A stretch of DNA of 64,000 nt from Candidatus Dietzia intestinigallinarum (GCA_019119875.1 DWWG01000217.1:25904-89903), one strand, 5' to 3'. Numbered from the stretch's first letter, positions 54,901-63,879 are shown. Notes: generated by a model from the letters alone, not told the origin. A program made the numbers and translations.

Positions 54901-55461
54901 CGCCGCGGACATCCCGTCCTGGCAGCCGAGGACGGCCGCCTTGACCTGGAGGAGATCCTGGCTGGTCTCGATGAGGTAGGCGTCGGCCCCGCCCCGGGCG
55001 AGTCCCTCGGCCGCCTCGGCGTACGCACTACGGATCTCGTCGAACGTGGTCTGGCCGAGCGAGGGCAGCTTGGTTCCGGGGCCGAGGGACCCGAGGACCA
55101 TCCGGGGGGTGCCGTCGGAGGACGGGCCCATCTCGTCGGCGACCTTGCGGGCGATCGCGGCGCCCTTCTCCGACAGCTCGCCGATCCTGTCGACGATGTC
55201 GTAGTCACCCAGGTTGGACAGGTTGCAGCCGAAGGTGTTGGTCTCCACCAGGTCGGCGCCGGCTTCGAAGAACGCGCGGTGGATGTTCTCGACGACGTCG
55301 GGGCGGGTGACGTTGAGGATCTCGTTACAGCCCTCGAGCCCGAGGAAGTCTGTGTCCACGTCGAGGTCGACAGCCTGCAACATCGTGCCCATCGCCCCGT
55401 CCCCGATCAACACGCGCGAACGGGCGGCATCCAGCAGGGGCGAATCGAAATCGACAGACAT
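51901..55461 (-). CDS. metH: Cobalamin-dependent methionine synthase MetH
   Basis: 1186-residue four-module enzyme moving a methyl group from 5-methyltetrahydrofolate to homocysteine. Module 1 (about 1-330) is the zinc homocysteine domain with NTFGCN and GGCCGTTPEH. Module 2 (about 340-620) is the pterin-binding domain (NANGSKRFREAM). Module 3 (about 650-880) binds cobalamin, with the axial ligand in DVHDIGKN. Module 4 is the SAM-binding reactivation domain. Translation looks leaderless (TACACT at -13 to -8). No cobalamin riboswitch fits in the 50-bp gap to the divergent PAC2 gene. Confidence 0.97.
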   Translation of the reverse strand: MSVDFDSPLLDAARSRVLIGDGAMGTMLQAVDLDVDTDFLGLEGCNEILNVTRPDVVENIHRAFFEAGADLVETNTFGCNLSNLGDYDIVDRIGELSEKGAAIARKVADEMGPSSDGTPRMVLGSLGPGTKLPSLGQTTFDEIRSAYAEAAEGLARGGADAYLIETSQDLLQVKAAVLGCQDGMSAAGRRLPIISHVTIETTGTMLLGSDIGAALTALEPLGIDMIGLNCATGPTEMVEHLRYLSQHASIPVSVMPNAGLPELGANGAVYPLGADEFGPQVADFVSEFGLSMVGGCCGTTPEHIARLKEQVLTRTQAVREVEPINAVSSLYTSMPMRADAGIIMIGERTNANGSKRFREAMLAGDWDVCMEIAKEQMRDGAQMVDLCVDYVGRDGAGDMAELAGRFATASTLPIMLDSTEPEVIKAGLEHLGGRCAVNSVNYEDGAGPDSRFQKIMRLVARHGPAVVGLTIDEEGQARTADRKVAIAERLIADLTENWGMAENDIIIDCLTFPISTGQEEVRRDGIETIEAIRRLTEAHPQIHTTLGLSNISFGLNPAARQVLNSVFLHECIQAGLDTAIAHSSKILPMSKIDDRQREVALDLVYDRRREGYDPLQVFMELFEGVSAASAKDARAAELAAMPLMERLAARIVDGERKGLEEDLDAAMEQIPPLEIINEHLLNGMKTVGELFGSGQMQLPFVLQSAETMKAAVAHLEPHMEASDEDGKGRIVLATVKGDVHDIGKNLVDIILSNNGYDVVNIGIKQPIADIISAARENKADVIGMSGLLVKSTVVMRDNLAELNAEGLADEFPVLLGGAALTRAYVEVDLAEMYQGNVFYARDAFEGLRLMDEVMTAKRTGVPITESSESAAKAAERRERRARSEKIAARRAAEAEPVVIPERSDVAADQPIATPPFWGTRIAKGIPVADYAGHLDERALFFGQWGLRGTRGGDGPDYDELVATEGRPRLRDWIGRLTTEGILSHAAVVYGYFPAYSVGDEIWVLAEPKPDAEVLHKIAFPRQQRPRFLAIPDFLASRERCAEEGVVDVLPFQLVTMGSPIADFANELFAADNYRDYLEVHGLSVQLTEALAEFWHRRVRDELTLPQGAVSAEDPDSINEYFNLKYRGARYSFGYGACPDLESRKVVIDLLEPERIGVELSEELQLHPEQSTDAFVLYHPEAKYFNV

Positions 55462-55468
55462 GGACCCC

Positions 55469-55474
55469 AGTGTA
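55469..55474 (-). promoter_or_regulatory. -10 element of metH (leaderless)
   Basis: Minus-strand TACACT ends 7 bp before the metH ATG at 55461, with no ribosome site. Confidence 0.5.
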
Positions 55475-55499
55475 TGGGTGAGCTGAATCCGGACGTACG

Positions 55500-55505
55500 T
55501 AGGCT
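55500..55505 (+). promoter_or_regulatory. -10 element of the PAC2-family gene (leaderless)
   Basis: TAGGCT lies exactly at -12 to -7 relative to the ATG at 55512, with no ribosome site. Its -35 region must overlap the upstream part of the metH promoter. Confidence 0.55.
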
Positions 55506-55511
55506 GTACTG

Positions 55512-56438
55512 ATGACTGTCGAATGGAGTCCTGACGGGCATGTGGATCTGGAGAACCCGGTCATGATCGTGGCCTTCGAGGGCTGGAACGACGCCGCCGA
55601 CGTGGCGACCGGGACGATCGAGCATCTCGTCCTGAACCTCGAGGCACGGCAGATCGCGGAGATCGGCGGCGACGAGTTCTTTGACTACCTGGAGCAGCGT
55701 CCCGTCATCCGGCATTCGGGTGGGGTGTCACGGTCGATCGAATGGCCGCGCATCGTCGTGTCCGCGTGTCGGCCCGACGGCGTGGCCAACGACGTGGTGC
55801 TGGTGCGGGGGCCCGAGCCCGCCCTGAGATGGCGGACGTTCGCCTCCCGGTTCGTCGACCTCGTGGACACGCTCGGGGTGTCGCAGGTGATCCTGCTCGG
55901 CGCGTACCTCGCGGACGTCCCGCACTCGCGCCCGGTACCGCTGGTCGGCACCGCGTTCAGCCGTCAGCGGATGACGTCCATGGGGGTCGAGGCGTCCGAC
56001 TACGAGGGGCCCACCGGGATGACGGGGGTGCTGCAGCAACTGCTGACCGAAGCCGGGGTCCCCACGCTGAGCCTGTGGGCCGGTGTCCCCCACTACGTGG
56101 CGTCGCCGCCGAACCCGCGCGGTACCGAGGCGATGCTCTCGTGGTTGGCGGAGAACCTCGGGATGGCGGTGCCGATGGACTCGCTGCGGGTGCAGGCCCG
56201 GACGTGGGTGGAGAAGGTCGACGCCGCCGCCGGTGAGGACGAGGACCTGAACGACTACATCCGGTCCCTGGAGGAGCGGGTGGACGAGGAGGCCGGGATC
56301 GACCACGGCGACGATCCGGAGCCGGACCGGGGCCGCGCCTCCAGCGGGGAGGCGATGCCGCTCGTCGACGGCGACGCGATCGCCGCCGAGTTCGAGCGCT
56401 TCCTGCGCGGCGACCGGGACGAGCCGGACGCGGGCTGA
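55512..56438 (+). CDS. PAC2-family protein (proteasome-assembly-chaperone-like fold)
   Basis: 308-residue protein of the PAC2 family, orthologous in type and position to M. tuberculosis Rv2125 beside metH. Conserved pieces are NPVMIVAFEGWNDAADVA, SQVILLGAYLADVPHSRPV, GPTGMTGVLQQLLTEAGVP and SLWAGVPHYVA. The C-terminal 60 residues are very acidic. Archaeal and eukaryotic relatives assist 20S assembly, but bacteria without proteasomes carry the family too, and no prcBA was seen here, so another role is likely. The PAC2 and mshC stops are only 3 bp apart (convergent). Confidence 0.88.
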   Translation: MTVEWSPDGHVDLENPVMIVAFEGWNDAADVATGTIEHLVLNLEARQIAEIGGDEFFDYLEQRPVIRHSGGVSRSIEWPRIVVSACRPDGVANDVVLVRGPEPALRWRTFASRFVDLVDTLGVSQVILLGAYLADVPHSRPVPLVGTAFSRQRMTSMGVEASDYEGPTGMTGVLQQLLTEAGVPTLSLWAGVPHYVASPPNPRGTEAMLSWLAENLGMAVPMDSLRVQARTWVEKVDAAAGEDEDLNDYIRSLEERVDEEAGIDHGDDPEPDRGRASSGEAMPLVDGDAIAAEFERFLRGDRDEPDAG

Positions 56439-56441
56439 CGC

Positions 56442-57695
56442 TCAGGCGGCGGTGATGCGGACCCCCAGCAGCGCATCCAGGGCGGTCGCCACGGAGGCGC
56501 CCGCATCCTCATCCGAGGAGTCACCCTCCAACGTGGCGGCGGCCCAGGTGTCGATCGCCTCCAGCGCTCCCGGGGTGTCCAGGTCGTCCGCCATTCTGGC
56601 CCGCAGCGCCGCGATCGCGGCGTCGGCGTCGGCACCGGCACCGCACGCGATCGCCCGGCTCCATCGTTGATACCGTGCCCGCGCCGCCTCGAGGATCTCC
56701 ACCGACCATGAGCGGTCGGTGCGATAGTGCCCGGCGGCAAGACCCAGGCGGATCAGGGACGGGTCCACGCCCTGATCCCGAAGCGTCTGTACGCGGACGA
56801 GATTGCCGAGCGACTTGCTCATCTTGACGCCGTCCAGGCCGATCATCGCGGCGTGAACGTAGAAGCGGGCGAACGGACGCTCCCCGCTGGCGGCCTCCGC
56901 GTGTGCGGCCGAGAACTCGTGGTGCGGAAACGCCAGATCGCTGCCACCGCCCTGGATGTCGAAACGCATACCCAGCCGGCGGCGGGCGATCGCCGAACAC
57001 TCGATGTGCCAGCCCGGGCGCCCCTCGCCCCAGGGCGAGTCCCAGGAGGGTTCACCCGGCCGCCGGACCCGCCACAGGAGGGCGTCCAGCGGGTGTTCCT
57101 TCCCCTCGCGGTCCGGGTCACCGCCCCGTTCGGCGAACGCCGCGGCCATCTCGTCGTCGTCATATCCCGATTCGTAACCGAATTCCGGTGTCGCACGATG
57201 TCGGTAGTAGACGTCGGAGTAACCGTCCACCTCCGGATCGATCCGGTAGGCATGCCCCCGCTTCAGCAGTTCATCGACCATCTCGATCACCTCGTCGATG
57301 GTCTCCGTGGCGGCCACGTACTGCTGCGGCGGGAGGATGCGCAGCGCCTCCATGTCCGCACGGAAACGATCGGTCTCCGCGTCGCCGAGCGTGCGCCAGT
57401 CGACCCCGTCTCGCTCCGCCCGCTCGAACAGCGGATCGTCGACGTCGGTGGTGTTCTGGACGTAATGCACCGCATGGCCTGCATCCAGCAGTTGGCGGTA
57501 CACGAGATCGAAGGTGAGATACGTCGCGGCGTGCCCGAGATGGGTCGTGTCGTACGGGGTGATCCCACAGACATACATGCGGACCAGGGGCCCGGGCGAG
57601 AGGTCCCGGACCGCTCCGTCGGCGGTGTCGAACAACCTGAGGGGAACGCCGTCGCCGGGGACCGAGGGAACGACAGGCGAGGACCAGGAGTGCAT
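56442..57695 (-). CDS. mshC: Cysteine:glucosaminyl-inositol ligase MshC (mycothiol synthesis)
   Basis: 417-residue ATP-dependent ligase derived from cysteinyl-tRNA synthetase, joining cysteine to GlcN-Ins to form the mycothiol precursor. Zinc ligand Cys in [18 protein letters not shown] (with the HLGH ATP motif), WHIECSAIA (second zinc Cys) and the KMSKSLGN loop are visible. It lacks the tRNA anticodon-binding domain of true CysS, which fixes the assignment. Predicted leaderless mRNA. Confidence 0.95.
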   Translation of the reverse strand: MHSWSSPVVPSVPGDGVPLRLFDTADGAVRDLSPGPLVRMYVCGITPYDTTHLGHAATYLTFDLVYRQLLDAGHAVHYVQNTTDVDDPLFERAERDGVDWRTLGDAETDRFRADMEALRILPPQQYVAATETIDEVIEMVDELLKRGHAYRIDPEVDGYSDVYYRHRATPEFGYESGYDDDEMAAAFAERGGDPDREGKEHPLDALLWRVRRPGEPSWDSPWGEGRPGWHIECSAIARRRLGMRFDIQGGGSDLAFPHHEFSAAHAEAASGERPFARFYVHAAMIGLDGVKMSKSLGNLVRVQTLRDQGVDPSLIRLGLAAGHYRTDRSWSVEILEAARARYQRWSRAIACGAGADADAAIAALRARMADDLDTPGALEAIDTWAAATLEGDSSDEDAGASVATALDALLGVRITAA

Positions 57696-57702
57696 GGTGT
57701 CG

Positions 57703-57708
57703 AGTCTA
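57703..57708 (-). promoter_or_regulatory. -10 element of mshC (leaderless)
   Basis: Minus-strand TAGACT ends 7 bp before the ATG at 57695, without a ribosome site. Confidence 0.45.
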
Positions 57709-57722
57709 GAGACCGCGGCGGC

Positions 57723-58505
57723 TCAGAAGAGCGGCCAGGGTAAGGGGTACCCCGGGGCCGGGACGGGGAACCGTCCGCCGTCGAGGAGACTGTCCACCCG
57801 GCTGCACAGCGCGGCGATCTCGTCAGATGAGAGCAGGTCCCGAAGTCGGGCGGCGAGACAGCCCTCCCCCGCCAGTGCGGTGGCCAGGCGCGTCAGCGCC
57901 GCGACGTCACCTCCGTCGAGGGGCTGTGCGGCCCACCCCCACAGGACCGTGCGCAGCTTGGGCTCCGCATGAAATGACAGCCCGTGGTCGATCGCCCAGG
58001 TGCGTCCGTCACGGTCCACCAACACGTGACCGCCCTTGCGGTCCGCGTTGTTGACCACGTGGTCGAACAGCGCGATCCGCCGCATCCGCTCGTCGGTCTC
58101 GTGCGCCACCACGACGTCCTCGCCCCGCGGGCCCTCGCCGCGCAGGACCACGGCCCGGCCCGCGGGGACGTCGTCCACCGGGTGGACGTCCACGGGATCG
58201 AAGGTGCCGTCCGCGTCCGGATCCCGCTCGTCGATCCACCGCTGGGCCATGCCCGGGCCACCCGGCCCGTACACGCTGACGGTCTCGGGGACCAGGTCCC
58301 ACCCCAGCCCGGCGGAGACGGCGTATGCCGCGACCTCCCGCGCGGCCAGCGTGCCGTCGGGAAAGTCGAACAGTGGTCGCTCCCCCGCCGACGGCTTGTA
58401 GACCCATCCGTCGCCGTGGGCGTCGACGCAGCGGTAGACCGCGTTGCTGCCGGAGGGGATCCGGTGCAGGACGGTGAGTTCGGGTGCCGCTGAACCGGTG
58501 GTCAC
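57723..58505 (-). CDS. SCO1664-family protein (kinase-like fold, unknown function)
   Basis: 260-residue conserved actinobacterial protein (Rv2133c type). It has VYKPSAGERPLFDFPDGTLAAREVAAY (a Lys and Glu arrangement like phosphatidylinositol/HipA-type kinases) and FDHVVNNADRKGGHVLVD followed by WAIDHGLSFH, corresponding to catalytic Asp-x4-Asn and metal-binding Asp of such kinases. Kinase activity is an inference. The GTG at 58505 overlaps the stop of the DUF3090 gene by 4 bp. Confidence 0.85.
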   Translation of the reverse strand: MTTGSAAPELTVLHRIPSGSNAVYRCVDAHGDGWVYKPSAGERPLFDFPDGTLAAREVAAYAVSAGLGWDLVPETVSVYGPGGPGMAQRWIDERDPDADGTFDPVDVHPVDDVPAGRAVVLRGEGPRGEDVVVAHETDERMRRIALFDHVVNNADRKGGHVLVDRDGRTWAIDHGLSFHAEPKLRTVLWGWAAQPLDGGDVAALTRLATALAGEGCLAARLRDLLSSDEIAALCSRVDSLLDGGRFPVPAPGYPLPWPLF

Positions 58506-59089
58506 GGATCGATGAGCTCGGTCAACGCCTCGTCGCTGCGCGGGCGGTAGCCGTTGAGCCGGACGCACAGGTGGCCGGTCGTGTCGATGGGCTCCCCGCA
58601 CAGCGGGCACGGCTCCCGGCCCGCGGAGACCACCTTGTCGCTTCGCAGGACGAACTGCCTCGCGCGCTGCGGGGAGAGGAAGACACGCAGGGCGTCCGGG
58701 GCGTCCTCGGAGTCCGAGAGGACCGCGGACTCGTCGGCCGCGGAGGGGTCGATCGCCAGGAGTTCCACCACGACCTGGCCTTTCTCGCCGTCCCAGCCCA
58801 GGCCCATCGTGCCCACGTTGAACTCGGGGTCGACCGGCATCTCCAGGGGGTCGAGATCGTCGACCACACCGCCGGCGGGTGGAACGGGGATGTCCGACTT
58901 GGCGGCGATCTCGTCGAGGAGATCTCCCAGACGATCGGAGAGGATCTTGGCCTGTTGCTTCTCGCACCGCACGGTGATCGTGCGTCCGGATTCGGTTGCC
59001 TGGACGAAGAAGACGCGCTCTCCGGGCTGGCCGACCGTGCCCACCACGAACCGGGCCGGGTCGCGGAACTCGTGGACTGCCCTGCTCAT
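58502..59089 (-). CDS. DUF3090 family protein
   Basis: 195-residue conserved actinobacterial protein of unknown function (Rv2134c type). The body is acidic (FFVQATESGRTITVRCEKQQ, MGLGWDGEKGQVVVELLA). The C-terminus holds a probable zinc site, CPLCGEPI...GHLC, in a short ribbon. ATG 59089 follows GAGGAG. It is invariably grouped with the SCO1664-type protein and a histidine phosphatase, as seen here, suggesting a three-protein function. Confidence 0.88.
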   Translation of the reverse strand: MSRAVHEFRDPARFVVGTVGQPGERVFFVQATESGRTITVRCEKQQAKILSDRLGDLLDEIAAKSDIPVPPAGGVVDDLDPLEMPVDPEFNVGTMGLGWDGEKGQVVVELLAIDPSAADESAVLSDSEDAPDALRVFLSPQRARQFVLRSDKVVSAGREPCPLCGEPIDTTGHLCVRLNGYRPRSDEALTELIDP

Positions 59090-59144
59090 GCCGGTCTTCT
59101 CCTCGCGTCTGTCTGGGGTGTGCTCAGTGGAACTCTGCGGATTC

Positions 59145-59849
59145 TCAGGGTACGTTCCCGCCGGGGATCGCATCGGAGTCGGAGCGCCCGGGCGCACCGG
59201 TGCCCGCGTGGCCGGCGGGATCTCCCCGGAGGCTCGCCAGATCCCCGCCCGTGTCGTTGACCCGCAGGATGAACGGGCGGTGGGTGGTGTACCTGATCAC
59301 CGAGACCGACGCCGGGTCCACCACGATCCGCTGGAACTGGTCGAGGTGCATCCCGTACGCGTCGGCCAGGACCGACTTGATCACGTCACCGTGGCTGCAC
59401 GCCAGCCAGAGGACGTCGCGGCCCGCCTGCTCGGCGAGGAGACGGTCGTGTCGGCGGACGGCCCGGACGGCCCGGGTGGCCATCCCGGCCATGGACTCGC
59501 CTCCGGGGAACACCGCCGACGAGGGGTGCTGCTGGACCACGGACCACATGTGCTCGGACACCAGCTCCTTGAGCGGGCGGCCGGTCCAGTCGCCGTAGTC
59601 GACCTCGATGAGACCGTCCTCGACGACGGGTTCGAGCCCGAACGCCGCCGCGAGGGGCTCGATGGTCTGTCGACACCGCAGGAGCGGCGACCTGACGACG
59701 GCTTCGACGGGCAACCCGTCCAGCCGGCTGCACAGTGCCGCCGCCTGGGACAGGCCGGTTTCGTCGAGCCCTATCCCTGGTGTCCTGCCGGCGAGTGTGA
59801 GTGCGGTGTTGGCGGTGGAGCGGCCGTGCCGGAGCAGGATGACGGTCAT
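59145..59849 (-). CDS. Histidine phosphatase (phosphoglycerate mutase-like)
   Basis: 234-residue branch-1 histidine phosphatase (Rv2135c type). The catalytic RHGRST motif lies at residues 7-12, the acid/base Glu is in IEVDYGDWTG, and the second His in WLACSHGDVIKSV. The C-terminal 35 residues, rich in Gly, Asp and Ser, look disordered. ATG 59849 has TAATCT ending 7 bp upstream and no ribosome site. It is upstream of the DUF3090 and SCO1664 genes in the same direction. Confidence 0.92.
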   Translation of the reverse strand: MTVILLRHGRSTANTALTLAGRTPGIGLDETGLSQAAALCSRLDGLPVEAVVRSPLLRCRQTIEPLAAAFGLEPVVEDGLIEVDYGDWTGRPLKELVSEHMWSVVQQHPSSAVFPGGESMAGMATRAVRAVRRHDRLLAEQAGRDVLWLACSHGDVIKSVLADAYGMHLDQFQRIVVDPASVSVIRYTTHRPFILRVNDTGGDLASLRGDPAGHAGTGAPGRSDSDAIPGGNVP

Positions 59850-59856
59850 AGCAGGT

Positions 59857-59862
59857 AGATTA
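59857..59862 (-). promoter_or_regulatory. -10 element of the histidine phosphatase gene (leaderless)
   Basis: Minus-strand TAATCT ends 7 bp before the ATG at 59849; no ribosome site is present. Confidence 0.45.
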
Positions 59863-59890
59863 CCGACGCCGCGCCGCCGCGGCAGAGGTG

Positions 59891-60775
59891 TCAGGTCGCG
59901 GGGATGGTGCCGGTGGCGAGCAACCCCATCACCAGGAGGCCGAGGAGGATGCGGTAGCCGGCGAACCAGGCCAGTGAGTGCTTCTGGACGAAGCGCAGGA
60001 GCCACGCGATCGCCGCGTAGCCGATCACGAACGCGACGGCCGCCCCCACCAAAAGCTGCACGCCGCTGGCCGACTGCCCCACCGAGGGCTCGAACGCGTC
60101 CGGCAGGCTGAACAGGCCCGAGGCGAGCACCGCCGGGATGGCGAGCAGGAACGAGAACCGGGCGGCGGCTTCACGGGACATGTTCAGGAACAGGCCCGCG
60201 GAGATGGTGCCGCCGGAGCGGCTCACCCCCGGGATCAGTGCCAGGCACTGTGCCAGCCCCATGACGATCGCGTCCTTCATCTTGAGTCCCTCGAGCGACT
60301 TGCCGTCGACCGGGCGGTCCTGTCTGCCGAATTTCTCGGCGAGGAGGAAGACGAACGAGAACAAGATCAGCACGATCGCGGTGATCCAGAGGTTCCTGGC
60401 CGCGTCCCGGATGAGGTCCTTGCCGACGAACCCGATGACCGCGATGGGGATCGAGCCGACGATCACGAACCAGCCGAGGCGGTAGTCCGGGTCGTCGCGG
60501 TGCTCGGCGGCGAACACCCCGCGGAACCAGGCCACGAGGATGCGCGCGATGTCCTTGACGAAGAACACCAGGACCGCGGCCTCCGTGCCCAGCTGGACCA
60601 CCGCGGTGAACGAAGCACCCGCATCGGCGCCGAACCACCAGGTCGAGAAGATCCGCAGGTGACCGGAGGAGGACACCGGCAGGAACTCGGTGAGGCCCTG
60701 GAGGACCGACAGCACGATGACCTGGAGCCAGGACATTCCTTCCGCGGCCGGGGCGGCGAGGACCGTTGTGTTCAC
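59891..60775 (-). CDS. uppP: Undecaprenyl-diphosphate phosphatase UppP (BacA)
   Basis: 294-residue membrane enzyme recycling undecaprenyl pyrophosphate for peptidoglycan and arabinogalactan synthesis; overproduction gives bacitracin resistance. Both family motifs are present: [14 protein letters not shown] near the N-terminus and [14 protein letters not shown] in the middle, with about eight hydrophobic helices. The start is taken as GTG 60775, after GAGAGAG; an internal ATG at 60736 (MSWLQV) is the alternative. It is divergent from the lipoprotein gene. Confidence 0.96.
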   Translation of the reverse strand: MNTTVLAAPAAEGMSWLQVIVLSVLQGLTEFLPVSSSGHLRIFSTWWFGADAGASFTAVVQLGTEAAVLVFFVKDIARILVAWFRGVFAAEHRDDPDYRLGWFVIVGSIPIAVIGFVGKDLIRDAARNLWITAIVLILFSFVFLLAEKFGRQDRPVDGKSLEGLKMKDAIVMGLAQCLALIPGVSRSGGTISAGLFLNMSREAAARFSFLLAIPAVLASGLFSLPDAFEPSVGQSASGVQLLVGAAVAFVIGYAAIAWLLRFVQKHSLAWFAGYRILLGLLVMGLLATGTIPAT

Positions 60776-60921
60776 GGTTCGGCTCTCTCTCGTATGGGAC
60801 GGGGCACTGCAGACGTCGACGGACCGGTGCGCCGACCGCACGCCGTGAGGGTAGTCGCCCGGACCTGAACGGTGCCGGGAGACCCGCGTGGTGGACAATG
60901 GGCGTCGTCGAAAGGAACACC

Positions 60922-61950
60922 GTGAACCGTCGTGTCCTCCGCCGTTCCGGCGTGCCGGCTGCGCTACTCGCCCTCATGATGGGGCTCTCCGCGTGCTCGT
61001 CCGCCACCAGCCAACTCGAGGAGGACCAGCTCGCACAGGGCGGTGCGGTTCCCGCGGAATCGCCGCAGATCTTCGAACCGGAAGGGGGCGAGATCGTCTC
61101 TTCGCCGGGCTCGGTCCGGTCCCTCGTGGCGGTCGGCGACCGGGTTGCCGCCCAGCTCCAGTCCCCTCCCTCGCTTGAGATCGGCCGGGTCGAGGGCACC
61201 CGGTGGATCACCGAGGACACCGTCGAGCTGCCGGCCGACGCGGGAACCGCCACCGGGGGGGACGACGGGTCGATAGTCGTGCCCTACGCCGACGGCGTCG
61301 TGGTGGTCTCTCCGGAGGGCGGGTCCCGGCGGATCGCCGGTCTCGGGCCGGTGTCCGCGGTCGCGGTCGCCCCGGACGGGAAGCTGATCACAGGCACGGC
61401 CGAGGGCGAGGTGGTGATCCGCGACCCCGAGGGGAACGAGGAGAACCGGATCGGAGGGCTGACGAGCGTCGACGCCCTCACCGTGGCCGCCGACGGCTCC
61501 ATCACCGCGTTGAGTCGTCCCGACACCGTGATCGCCTCGATCGACCCGACCGGGAACGGCGCCGGGCCTCTCCTGCGGGCCGGCCGCGGAGCCGCGATGA
61601 TGGACGACCTCGGCGAGGGCTCCCTGGTCGCCACCGACACCGTCGGGAGCACGCTGCTGGTCTATTCCACCTCGCCGGTCCGGCTGCATCAGCAGTTCCC
61701 CGTCGCGGACGCTCCGTGGGCGGTCGCCCAGGACCCCTCGAGGTCGGTTGTGTGGGTAACCTCGACCGGCACCAATACGCTGCAGGCGTACGATCTCGGC
61801 GACGGGATCGGAGTACTGGTCGCGGAGATCCCGACGGTGCGTCAGCCCGACGCCCTGGCGGTCACGACCTCCGGCACCGTGGTGGTGGGCTCCGCGGACG
61901 GCGCGGGGCTGCACCTGGTCGAACCGACCGTGACCGCCCCGATCGGCTGA
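60922..61950 (+). CDS. LppL-like lipoprotein with beta-propeller repeats
   Basis: 342-residue lipoprotein corresponding in place to M. tuberculosis LppL (Rv2138), between uppP and pyrD. The signal ends in the lipobox LSAC at about residues 23-26. The mature part shows repeated strands such as [30 protein letters not shown] and [15 protein letters not shown], typical of a WD/NHL-like beta-propeller on the outer face of the membrane. GTG 60922 is chosen for the AAAGGA upstream; ATG 60898 in frame is the alternative. Function unknown. Confidence 0.85.
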   Translation: MNRRVLRRSGVPAALLALMMGLSACSSATSQLEEDQLAQGGAVPAESPQIFEPEGGEIVSSPGSVRSLVAVGDRVAAQLQSPPSLEIGRVEGTRWITEDTVELPADAGTATGGDDGSIVVPYADGVVVVSPEGGSRRIAGLGPVSAVAVAPDGKLITGTAEGEVVIRDPEGNEENRIGGLTSVDALTVAADGSITALSRPDTVIASIDPTGNGAGPLLRAGRGAAMMDDLGEGSLVATDTVGSTLLVYSTSPVRLHQQFPVADAPWAVAQDPSRSVVWVTSTGTNTLQAYDLGDGIGVLVAEIPTVRQPDALAVTTSGTVVVGSADGAGLHLVEPTVTAPIG

Positions 61951-61987
61951 CCGACTCCGCCCGCCGACGCCCCACTGGAGGAGAACC

Positions 61988-63055
61988 GTGTACGCGCTGG
62001 TCAAGAAGCTGTTGTTCCGCTTTCCCGCGGAGCGGATCCACCATCTGGTGTTCGGGCTGCTCAAGCTCCTGACCCTGGTCCCTCCGCTGGGATCGCTGGT
62101 CCGCCGGATCCTCGGGGTGCGGGATCCCGTGCTGGCCCGGGATGTGCTCGGCCGTACCTTTCCCGGTCCGCTCGGGTTGGCCGCGGGGTTCGACAAGAAC
62201 GCCGCCGCCGTGGATTCGTGGGGCGCGATCGGTTTCGGCTTCAGCGAGGTGGGCACCGTCACCGCCTCGGCGCAGCCCGGTAACCCGACCCCCCGCCTGT
62301 TCCGGCTGGTGCGGGATCGGGCGATCCTCAACCGGATGGGGTTCAACAACCACGGGGCGGGCAATGCGGCCAACAACCTACGTCGGCGCCGCAGTAGCGA
62401 TCCGGTGGGGATCAACATCGGTAAGACCAAGATCGTCCCGGCGGAAGACGCCGTGCGCGACTATGTCGCCTCGGCCACGATGCTCACCGGGCTCGCCGAC
62501 TACCTGGTGGTGAACGTCAGCTCGCCCAACACACCCGGACTGCGGGATCTGCAGGCCGTCGAGTCGCTGCGCCCGATCCTCACGGCGGTGCGCGATGTGG
62601 CCACGATCCCGGTCCTGGTGAAGATCGCACCGGATCTGGACGACGCGGACGTCGACGCGGTCACCGACCTGGTACTGGAGCTGGAGCTGGCGGGCGTCGT
62701 GGCGACCAACACCACCATCTCCCGTGAGGGGCTGCGCACACCGGCCGGCGAGGTGGAGCAGATGGGTGCGGGCGGGATCTCGGGCGCACCGGTCGCCGCA
62801 CGCTCCCGGCAGGTGCTGTCCCGGATCTACCGCAGGGCAGGCGGCCGGATCGTGATCATCTCGGTCGGTGGCATCGAGACCCCGGAGGACGTCTGGGACC
62901 GCATCACCCACGGCGCGGACCTGGTGCAGACCTACACGGGCTTCATCTACACCGGCCCGGCACTGGTGCGCGGGGCCAACCGCCTCGTGGCGCGTCGCCT
63001 CCGCCAGGGCGGTTACCGGTCCCTGTCGGACGCCGTGGGTTCCGCGGTGCGCTAG
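61988..63055 (+). CDS. pyrD: Dihydroorotate dehydrogenase (quinone), class 2
   Basis: 355-residue FMN enzyme of pyrimidine synthesis, passing electrons to membrane quinones. The N-terminal helix region (1-45, [19 protein letters not shown]) is the class-2 membrane/quinone-binding part. The barrel carries [18 protein letters not shown], the catalytic Ser in [16 protein letters not shown], and FMN phosphate loop [11 protein letters not shown]. Start GTG 61988 follows GAGGAG. It is 37 bp after the lipoprotein gene and probably co-transcribed. Confidence 0.97.
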   Translation: MYALVKKLLFRFPAERIHHLVFGLLKLLTLVPPLGSLVRRILGVRDPVLARDVLGRTFPGPLGLAAGFDKNAAAVDSWGAIGFGFSEVGTVTASAQPGNPTPRLFRLVRDRAILNRMGFNNHGAGNAANNLRRRRSSDPVGINIGKTKIVPAEDAVRDYVASATMLTGLADYLVVNVSSPNTPGLRDLQAVESLRPILTAVRDVATIPVLVKIAPDLDDADVDAVTDLVLELELAGVVATNTTISREGLRTPAGEVEQMGAGGISGAPVAARSRQVLSRIYRRAGGRIVIISVGGIETPEDVWDRITHGADLVQTYTGFIYTGPALVRGANRLVARRLRQGGYRSLSDAVGSAVR

Positions 63056-63096
63056 TTGTACTGACCACGGACGATCTCCGAGGAGCCCCTCCAGGC

Positions 63097-63133
63097 GAGG
63101 AGCCCCCTTTCCGTGTGTGGAAGGGGGCTCCTC
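63097..63133. terminator. Strong hairpin terminator between pyrD and the PEBP gene
   Basis: GAGGAGCCCCCTTTCC (63097-63112) pairs with GGAAGGGGGCTCCTC (63119-63133) with one bulged T and a 6-nt loop. It is placed between convergent genes and can serve both. No U-run follows, as is common in high-GC actinobacteria. A partial copy of the 5' arm (GAGGAGCCCC-like) lies just upstream near 63080. Confidence 0.8.
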
Positions 63134-63147
63134 GGTGTGGCGGATGT

Positions 63148-63690
63148 CTACCGTTCGTAGATCGCGGTGATGGTGCCGCGTGCGAGCCCCTGTCCGAAGA
63201 GGTTGAAACCGACGAACGCGCACGAGGCGTCGTCGTCGAGCTCGAGGACGTCGCCCACCGCGTGCACGGCGAGAATGTAACGGTGCGGACCGTGTCCGGC
63301 GGGCGCCGCCGCGCCCACGAAGCCCTTGAACCCGGCGTCGTTACGCAGCACCACGGCCCCCTCGGGCAGGCCGGAGGTGTCCGTGCCGGTGCAGGCGCCT
63401 TCGGGCAACGAGGTGACGTCCGCGGGGATGTTGGCGACCGACCAGTGCCAGAAACCGGAGGCCGTGGGGGCGTCGGGGTCGAAGACCGTCACGACGTAGC
63501 TCCTGGTGCCTTCCGGGCCGGCGCTCCAGCTGACCTGGGGGGACTTGTCCAGGCCACCCTCTACACCCATCGCGCCGCTCAACTGCGCGGGGGCGAGCGT
63601 GGCGCCCTCGGTGACGGACTCGCTCGTCACCTCCAGTGCGGGCAGATCTGGCAGCGCGGCGTAGGGATCGGGCACGCGGAACTCGGTCAT
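63148..63690 (-). CDS. YbhB/YbcL-type phosphatidylethanolamine-binding (PEBP) protein
   Basis: 180-residue cytosolic protein of the bacterial PEBP/RKIP-like family (M. tuberculosis Rv2140c type). Ligand-site motifs are [23 protein letters not shown] and [12 protein letters not shown], with the conserved anion-binding DPDAP and GxHRY. ATG 63690 follows AGGAGGAAG, which decides against a longer upstream frame. The physiological ligand is unknown. Confidence 0.93.
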   Translation of the reverse strand: MTEFRVPDPYAALPDLPALEVTSESVTEGATLAPAQLSGAMGVEGGLDKSPQVSWSAGPEGTRSYVVTVFDPDAPTASGFWHWSVANIPADVTSLPEGACTGTDTSGLPEGAVVLRNDAGFKGFVGAAAPAGHGPHRYILAVHAVGDVLELDDDASCAFVGFNLFGQGLARGTITAIYER

Positions 63691-63794
63691 CGTCTTCCTC
63701 CTGTGTCGGACGGCGGAGGAGGGTTCCCTCCGGTTTGTCGTCTCCTTGTCTACCAGCGATGACCGGCGCGTGCCGCGGCGGCGTGGGGCCCGAT

Positions 63795-63824
63795 TTGGTC
63801 CGCGGAACAGGCATCGGCTAGTGT
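63795..63824 (+). promoter_or_regulatory. Probable promoter of tRNA-Leu
   Basis: -35 TTGGTC (63795-63800), 18-bp spacer, -10 TAGTGT (63819-63824), about 50 bp upstream of the tRNA. Confidence 0.45.
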
Positions 63825-63879
63825 CATTCCTCGCACGGCCAAGGCGGACCAGTTCCGGCGTCGGCCGGTAAGTGTGCAA

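Noticed and set aside
55462..55511. Cobalamin riboswitch upstream of metH
   Set aside because: Only 50 bp separate metH from the divergent gene, far too short for the roughly 200-nt element.
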